In this document: piece by piece, positions 59,210-64,000 of the stretch
How the letters are laid out: the number at the start of each line of letters is the position of its first letter
How positions within the stretch are numbered: position 1 is the first letter of the stretch
Source of the DNA: Desulfopila aestuarii DSM 18488
GTDB lineage: Bacteria > Desulfobacterota > Desulfobulbia > Desulfobulbales > Desulfocapsaceae
DNA: 64,000 nt
Reading direction: 5' to 3'
NCBI RefSeq assembly: GCF_900143695.1
Contig: NZ_FRFE01000002.1
Span: forward strand, 1 to 64,000
Position numbers and translations under genes: made by a program
Notes under the pieces: model-generated
Told to the model about the DNA's origin: nothing
Databases searched by the model: none
Seen by the model: the letters and a program-made list of their open reading frames with translations, nothing else

Positions 59210-59881
59210 ATGCCAAAACCGAAAAATCTTGACGAATCACTACAGGGTACAAAGGAAAGGCTGCTAGAAGCCGCAACCGATGTCTTTGGCCGCTATGGTT
59301 ATGACGCCGCCACCACCCGCATGATCGCCAAAGAGGCAAAAGTCAACATCGCAGCCATCCCCTACTATTTCAACGGGAAGGAAGGACTGTATTTTGCCGT
59401 CATCGATCATGTCGTTGATCTCATTTCCCAACAGGTTCGACCCATAACCTTGATGGTTTCGGGCTGTTCATTTTCCGGGCCGAATGCTAAGGAAAAGGCG
59501 ATAGCCTTGCTGGAGAAGCTCCTCACCGGCTTAATTGGTTTCATGGTCGGTTCACCAGAAGCACAGCGGGTTGCCAGAATAATTCTGCGGGAACAGCTCG
59601 ACCCTTCCGCCGCCTACGACCGGATCTTCGCCGGTTTCATGGCCACTGCCCTGAATACATTATCCACCCTCATTCAGGTAATCAGCGATGACAACTCTGA
59701 ACGCACTGCCAAAATCCGGGCGATGACCATCTTTGGCCAAATCCTCATTTTTCGGGTAGCACGGGAGACTGTGGTCCGTGGACTTCACATGAAAGGCTAC
59801 AACCTGATCGAGACTGGTGAGATTCAGAAGGTGATTATCGAACAGACCCGTTCCATCATGACTGCACTCCAGCACAAATGA
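59210..59881 (+). CDS. cecR: TetR-family regulator, CecR (YbiH) type
   Basis: 223 residues. N-terminal helix-turn-helix (TKERLLEAATDVFGRYGYDAATTRMIAKEAKV) and a C-terminal ligand domain of the CecR kind (QRVARIILREQLDPSAAYDRIFAGFM). GAGGAG precedes the ATG. In E. coli CecR controls ybhG-ybhFSR, and the same gene types follow here, which supports the name. Probably represses its own operon through the palindrome upstream. Confidence 0.88.
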   Translation: MPKPKNLDESLQGTKERLLEAATDVFGRYGYDAATTRMIAKEAKVNIAAIPYYFNGKEGLYFAVIDHVVDLISQQVRPITLMVSGCSFSGPNAKEKAIALLEKLLTGLIGFMVGSPEAQRVARIILREQLDPSAAYDRIFAGFMATALNTLSTLIQVISDDNSERTAKIRAMTIFGQILIFRVARETVVRGLHMKGYNLIETGEIQKVIIEQTRSIMTALQHK

Positions 59882-59907
59882 ACTTCTTTTTAAAAGGAGC
59901 CGACGGC

Positions 59908-61377
59908 ATGCCCATGCGTCCAACCACATTGCTTTCTTCCTGCCTTGCCCTCCTGCTCTTTGGTCAGGGTTGCGCTGTGGCTCCGGATTACTCGCCTCCG
60001 GACCTCTCACCGTTTATGCAGGACAACTGGCAAACAACAGTAAACAATCGCTACACTCCAAACCAACCGGATTCCCGCTGGTGGGACCAGTTCAACGACT
60101 CGCAGCTGACGGCGCTTATCAATCAACTGTTCGCGTCAAATATTGCTCTTCAAGCGTCCAGAGAGCGAATAACCGAAGCGATGGCCCGCCAGGGGGTAGT
60201 TTCTGCCGACAAACAGCTACAGTTGGCAGCTGCCCTTGGCTACACCCGGGCCGAGACTGGCGATGAAACGGTAACCATGCAGATGATCCCACCGGGGAAA
60301 ACTGTGGATATCTACTCGGCTGGAGTAGTGGCCGGCTGGGAACTCGACCTTTGGGGCCGGACCGCCCGCCTCATCGAGGCGGCTGAGGCAGATGTCCAAT
60401 CTGCCTACAGCGACCATCAGGCCATGCTGGTTTCTCTTGCCGCTGAAATGACACTTGCCTATGTGGAGATGCGTTCTCTTGAGGCCAGAACGGCAATTAT
60501 TTCCGAAAATATCGGTCTTCAGCAAAAAAGCCTGCGATTGGCTCAGGACCTCTACCTGGCCGGCAGCACCACCGGACTGGCCGTTGCTCGGAGTGAACGG
60601 CTGCTTGAGAGCACTAGAGCCCGCCTTCCCGAGCTTGAACGAAAAATCGTCAGAGCGAGAAACCGCATCCAGGTCCTGCTGGGAAAACCGCCAGGTTTTG
60701 ACGTTAGCCAATCGGGGAAACTGCCCGATGTACCGCCGCTCCTAGGCCTTGGACTGCCCGCTGACCTGCTCACCCGCCGCGCCGATATACGGCAGGGACT
60801 GTACCTTTATCAGGCGGCAGTGGCACGAACGGCTGCGGCAGAAGCGGAACGGTATCCGACCCTGACGATTTCAGGCAACCTTACACTCTCAAGCGATTCC
60901 TTGAGTGGTGTCTTTGATCCGGATTCCCTTTTTTATTCTCTTGGCCCTGGACTTCGATTGCCTCTATTTACCGGCGGTCGTATCGAGAGCAACATCGCAA
61001 TTCGTGCCTCCCAGACGGAACAAGCCCGACTCGCTCTTGAGCAAAAGATTATCGAAGCGCTGGCCGAGGTCGAAAGCAGTGCCGATGGAGTCATTTACAG
61101 TCTGCAGCAGGTTGATCGGCTGAAAAAAGCTGCAACCGCTGCGAAAAAGAGCGTCACGATGTCCGAGACACTCTACCAGAGTGGCCTGGTGGATTTTTTC
61201 CAGGTATTGGACAACCAGCAGCAGCTGGTCGCAAACCAGGAGGCTTTGGAACTCGCCCGACATCAGGCCCTTACCGATGTAATCCAGCTCTATCGCGCCC
61301 TTGGCGGCGGATGGGAACAGGCGACAACAGTCAAAAACCCGGAGAGCACAACGCCCAACGCTCCCGCTCAAGAATAA
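59908..61377 (+). CDS. Outer-membrane efflux lipoprotein, NodT/TolC family
   Basis: 489 residues from the ATG at 59908 with AAAAGGAG eight bases upstream; an ATG at 59878 overlapping the regulator stop is possible. Lipobox 'LLLFGQGC' gives acylation at the Cys. Two OEP repeats with long helices follow, with typical phrases 'DNWQT...RWWDQFNDSQL', 'WELDLWGR' and 'LPLFTGGRIES...'. Forms the outer-membrane channel for the pump encoded downstream. E. coli lacks an OMF gene in its ybh operon, so this is an extra part. Confidence 0.92.
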   Translation: MPMRPTTLLSSCLALLLFGQGCAVAPDYSPPDLSPFMQDNWQTTVNNRYTPNQPDSRWWDQFNDSQLTALINQLFASNIALQASRERITEAMARQGVVSADKQLQLAAALGYTRAETGDETVTMQMIPPGKTVDIYSAGVVAGWELDLWGRTARLIEAAEADVQSAYSDHQAMLVSLAAEMTLAYVEMRSLEARTAIISENIGLQQKSLRLAQDLYLAGSTTGLAVARSERLLESTRARLPELERKIVRARNRIQVLLGKPPGFDVSQSGKLPDVPPLLGLGLPADLLTRRADIRQGLYLYQAAVARTAAAEAERYPTLTISGNLTLSSDSLSGVFDPDSLFYSLGPGLRLPLFTGGRIESNIAIRASQTEQARLALEQKIIEALAEVESSADGVIYSLQQVDRLKKAATAAKKSVTMSETLYQSGLVDFFQVLDNQQQLVANQEALELARHQALTDVIQLYRALGGGWEQATTVKNPESTTPNAPAQE

Positions 61378-61392
61378 CAACGGTGTCTGAAG

Positions 61393-62433
61393 ATGAAAAA
61401 ACGAATAATCCTCCTGCTGCTCATTGCCGGATTAGCAACAGCCGGATACTACAGCAAACTGTGGAAAGGCCAAGATGCAGAGCAGGAAAACGGAAACCTG
61501 AAGATTTACGGTACCATTGATATCCGTGACGCGAATCTCGCCTTCACCGAGCAGGAACGACTGACCGAGGTTCTGGTGGACGAAGGTGACAGTGTAGCGG
61601 CTGGCCAGGTCCTTGCCCGACAAAACACTGATCGCCTCGATGCTGCCATCGCCGAAACTCAAGCAAAGATTGCGGCAGAGCAACAGGTGTTGACACGACT
61701 GAAAACCGGTTTTCGCCCCCAGGAAATCGCACAGGCCAAAGCTGAAGTTGAGGCGGCACAAGTGCAGGTCGTCAATGCCGAGCAGGTTCTCCACCGGGTC
61801 ACCACCACCTCCCGCACCGGTGCCACCAGCCAGCAGGATCTCGATGACGCTAAAGCCCGCCTCATGGTTGCCGAGGCCCAGCTCAAGGTCATGGAAAAAA
61901 AGCTCGATCTGGTTCTCGAAGGCTCCCGCAAGGAAGACATTGCCGCCGCTGAACATCGGCTTGAAGCGCTAGAGGCCAACCTTCAACTCCTCACAGTTCG
62001 TTATGCCGACATGACCCTCACCGCCCCTGCCAGTGGTATCATCCAAAGCCGAATTCTCGAGCCGGGTGAAATGGCCGGCCCGACCAGACCGGTCTACACC
62101 CTGGCTCTCGCTGATCCCAAATGGGTTCGAGCCTACCTGCCAGAACCACAGCTTGGCCGGGTTCAACCCGGCATGAAAGCAAACATCACCAGTGATTCAT
62201 GGCCCAATGATCCCATTGCGGGCTGGATCGGCTCTATTTCACCGATTGCCGAATTCACCCCGCGGACGGTGCAGACTGAAGACCTGAGAACGAAGCTGGT
62301 TTACGAAACGAGGGTCATGGTGCGTGATCCCGAGAATCGGCTCCGACTTGGCATGCCGGTTACGGTGACTCTCGAACAACAAACCGGGCCAAGTGATACA
62401 TCCTCTGAAACCCCAGCAGCGCAACAGCAGTAA
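61393..62433 (+). CDS. ybhG: HlyD-family adaptor, YbhG-like
   Basis: 346 residues. N-terminal membrane anchor (about 4-22), lipoyl halves ('LTEVLVDEGDSVAAGQVLAR', 'TLTAPASGIIQSRILEPGEM'), long Ala/Glu/Gln-rich helical hairpin between them. Family mark 'FRPQEIAQAKAEVEAA' and 'EGSRKEDIAAAEHRLEA' as in YbhG. Links the inner-membrane ABC pump to the outer-membrane channel. Stop overlaps the next start (TAATG). Confidence 0.9.
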   Translation: MKKRIILLLLIAGLATAGYYSKLWKGQDAEQENGNLKIYGTIDIRDANLAFTEQERLTEVLVDEGDSVAAGQVLARQNTDRLDAAIAETQAKIAAEQQVLTRLKTGFRPQEIAQAKAEVEAAQVQVVNAEQVLHRVTTTSRTGATSQQDLDDAKARLMVAEAQLKVMEKKLDLVLEGSRKEDIAAAEHRLEALEANLQLLTVRYADMTLTAPASGIIQSRILEPGEMAGPTRPVYTLALADPKWVRAYLPEPQLGRVQPGMKANITSDSWPNDPIAGWIGSISPIAEFTPRTVQTEDLRTKLVYETRVMVRDPENRLRLGMPVTVTLEQQTGPSDTSSETPAAQQQ

Positions 62434-64000
62434 TGAGCAACTCATCGCCAATAGCCCCACACCATGCTGAAGGAGCAAAGGCCGACATTGTGCTGATGGT
62501 TGAAGCGCTCTCCAAATGTTTCCCAGGTAAAAAGACACCGGAGATTCAAGCGCTGGATAATGTCAGCTTCACGGTGAGCCGCAACCAGGTTACCGGATTG
62601 GTGGGGGCAGATGGTGCCGGCAAGACGACGCTTATCCGTATTGCGGCAGGCCTGCTGGTGCCCACCTCCGGCAGCGTCACGGTGCTTGGCCTCGACAGCG
62701 CCACCGACACCCTGGAGATCCAGAGCCGGGTCGGTTATATGCCACAGAAATTTGGTCTTTACCAGGACTTGACCGTGGCGGAGAATATGACCCTCTATGC
62801 TGATCTGCAAGGTGTGCCCAGCAAAGAACGGACTGATAAATTTCGCCGACTACTGCAGATGACCGATCTTGGCGCCTACACCGGTCGGAGAGCCGGCGCT
62901 CTCTCCGGCGGCATGAAGCAAAAGCTGGGACTGGCCTGCGCCCTCATCAAATCCCCGGAAATTCTCCTTCTCGATGAGCCGACTGTAGGTGTTGATCCTG
63001 TTTCACGTCGTGAGTTATGGAAGATCGTGAATGAACTGGTTGAAAAAGATGGCATCGGTGTGCTGGTCTCCACCGCCTATCTCGATGAAGCCGAAAAATG
63101 CGACCAGGTTGTGGTTCTCCATGAAGGCAAAGTACTCGCCGAGGGTACACCCAAGGAATTCATGAGACCTATGGCCGGACAAGTACTGCTGATTGACGCC
63201 TCACCTGGCAAAAAAGCTCGAAATATCTATACTCGTCTTTCCGGCATGGACGATATTGTTGATGTCACCATTCGCTCCGGGAGAGTACGAACCGTATTGG
63301 CTGAAAATGCAGATAAAAATGCTCTGGCTGAGTCATTAGGGGCCGCAACCATCCACCAGGCGAATCCCACATTTGAAGATGCCTTTATGGCGCTGATCCC
63401 CCGTTCAGCTCAGCATCACCAACCTTCTCCAAGTACATTTCTCCACCCTGGTCACGACCAGGAGGAGATCGTACGCACCCATGAGCTACAGAAGATGTTC
63501 GGCACTTTTGAAGCTGTAAAAAAACTGAGCTTTTCAGTGAAACGTGGTGAGATCTTCGGCCTTCTTGGCCCTAACGGTGCTGGCAAAAGCACCACCTTTC
63601 GTATGCTCTGCGGTCTGCTACCGGCAAGTGCGGGTGAAATCTCAGTGGCCGGCCACGATCTCCGCCGCGCTCGTGCCAAGGCCAGGGCTCGCCTGGGCTA
63701 TATGGCCCAGCAATTCTCCCTCTACGGCCAACTCACCACCAGGGAGAACCTCAGCTTTTTTGGTAAGGCCTATGGACTTTCCGGCAAACTGCTGAAAACC
63801 AGGATGGAATGGGCTTTTGACGAATTCTCACTGGCCAGATGGGCAAACCGCCCGGCTGGTGGTCTGCCGGGCGGTAACAAACAGCGACTTGCCATGGCGG
63901 TAGCGCTGTTGCATGAGCCGGATATCCTCTTTCTCGACGAACCGACCTCCGGGGTTGACCCTTTCGCCCGCCGTGAATTCTGGCTGCGCATCAATACCTT
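62433..64000 (+). CDS. ybhF: Double ABC ATPase, YbhF-like, 3' end outside window
   Basis: Starts at ATG 62433 and is still open at the window end (522 residues seen). First ATPase: Walker A GADGAGKTT, signature LSGGMKQKL, Walker B LLLDEPTVGVDP. Second ATPase: Walker A GPNGAGKST, signature LPGGNKQRL (Pro in place of Ser), Walker B LFLDEPTSGVDP. The two are joined by a linker of about 80 residues. In E. coli YbhF pairs with permeases YbhS and YbhR, expected just downstream. Likely a drug or cation exporter. Confidence 0.93.
   Translation, partial: MSNSSPIAPHHAEGAKADIVLMVEALSKCFPGKKTPEIQALDNVSFTVSRNQVTGLVGADGAGKTTLIRIAAGLLVPTSGSVTVLGLDSATDTLEIQSRVGYMPQKFGLYQDLTVAENMTLYADLQGVPSKERTDKFRRLLQMTDLGAYTGRRAGALSGGMKQKLGLACALIKSPEILLLDEPTVGVDPVSRRELWKIVNELVEKDGIGVLVSTAYLDEAEKCDQVVVLHEGKVLAEGTPKEFMRPMAGQVLLIDASPGKKARNIYTRLSGMDDIVDVTIRSGRVRTVLAENADKNALAESLGAATIHQANPTFEDAFMALIPRSAQHHQPSPSTFLHPGHDQEEIVRTHELQKMFGTFEAVKKLSFSVKRGEIFGLLGPNGAGKSTTFRMLCGLLPASAGEISVAGHDLRRARAKARARLGYMAQQFSLYGQLTTRENLSFFGKAYGLSGKLLKTRMEWAFDEFSLARWANRPAGGLPGGNKQRLAMAVALLHEPDILFLDEPTSGVDPFARREFWLRINT

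Overview
The window reads as chromosome from a Gram-negative, motile, environmental bacterium, most likely a Desulfobacterota (deltaproteobacterial, Desulfobulbales-like) member. That placement is an inference from the many hybrid histidine kinases, sigma-54 control, a GEMM-type riboswitch of the kind known from Geobacter, and the style of the proteins. No rRNA, tRNA, CRISPR array or intact insertion sequence was seen.

Layout. 1-6715 (+): the end of a response regulator, two large membrane-bound hybrid histidine kinases and a small PAS-like protein. 6745-25197 (-): a 14-gene chemotaxis cluster. In transcription order it is a zinc-ribbon/PAS protein, a soluble MCP-like protein, a STAS protein, cheY, cheA, cheW, an MCP, a periplasmic beta-carbonic anhydrase, a fusion of two beta-carbonic anhydrase domains with a methyl-accepting chemoreceptor, another MCP, cheR, cheD, cheB and a J-domain protein with MshEN-like repeats. 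A near-consensus sigma-54 promoter (25296-25311) lies in front of it. 25911-28453 (-): a histidine kinase and a sigma-54 activator (5' end frameshifted in an A9 tract), with their own sigma-54-like promoter. 29000-37005 (+): three more soluble kinases, one with seven PAS domains. 37143-40382 (+): a LacI-family regulator with galT and galK, behind a palindromic operator. 40556-42308 (-): glnB/amtB with a sigma-54 promoter. 43417-45820 (+): alanine racemase and ornithine aminotransferase. 46031-49192 (-): another periplasmic-sensing hybrid kinase. 49632-50671 (+): a GEMM-I riboswitch, probably of the A20 (3',3'-cGAMP) subtype, with an overlapping terminator, upstream of an MddA-like membrane methyltransferase. 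50744-54993 (-): a MacAB-like exporter with two permeases. 55245-58921: a TPR protein, a SYLF-domain protein and an unknown protein. 59210-64000 (+): a CecR-type TetR regulator, an outer-membrane factor, a YbhG-like adaptor and the start of a YbhF-like double ATPase.

How it may work together. The most distinctive system is the chemotaxis cluster. Two beta-carbonic anhydrase domains with complete zinc-ligand sets are predicted to be held in the periplasm and joined through a membrane hairpin to a helical sensor, HAMP and MCP signalling domain; a free periplasmic carbonic anhydrase is encoded beside it. I infer a pathway that senses CO2/bicarbonate (or the pH change from their interconversion) and signals through the local CheA/CheW/CheY and CheR/CheD/CheB. 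The adjacent kinase/sigma-54 activator pair is the obvious candidate to switch it on. MshEN-like motifs in CheA and in the terminal J-domain protein suggest an added cyclic-dinucleotide input.
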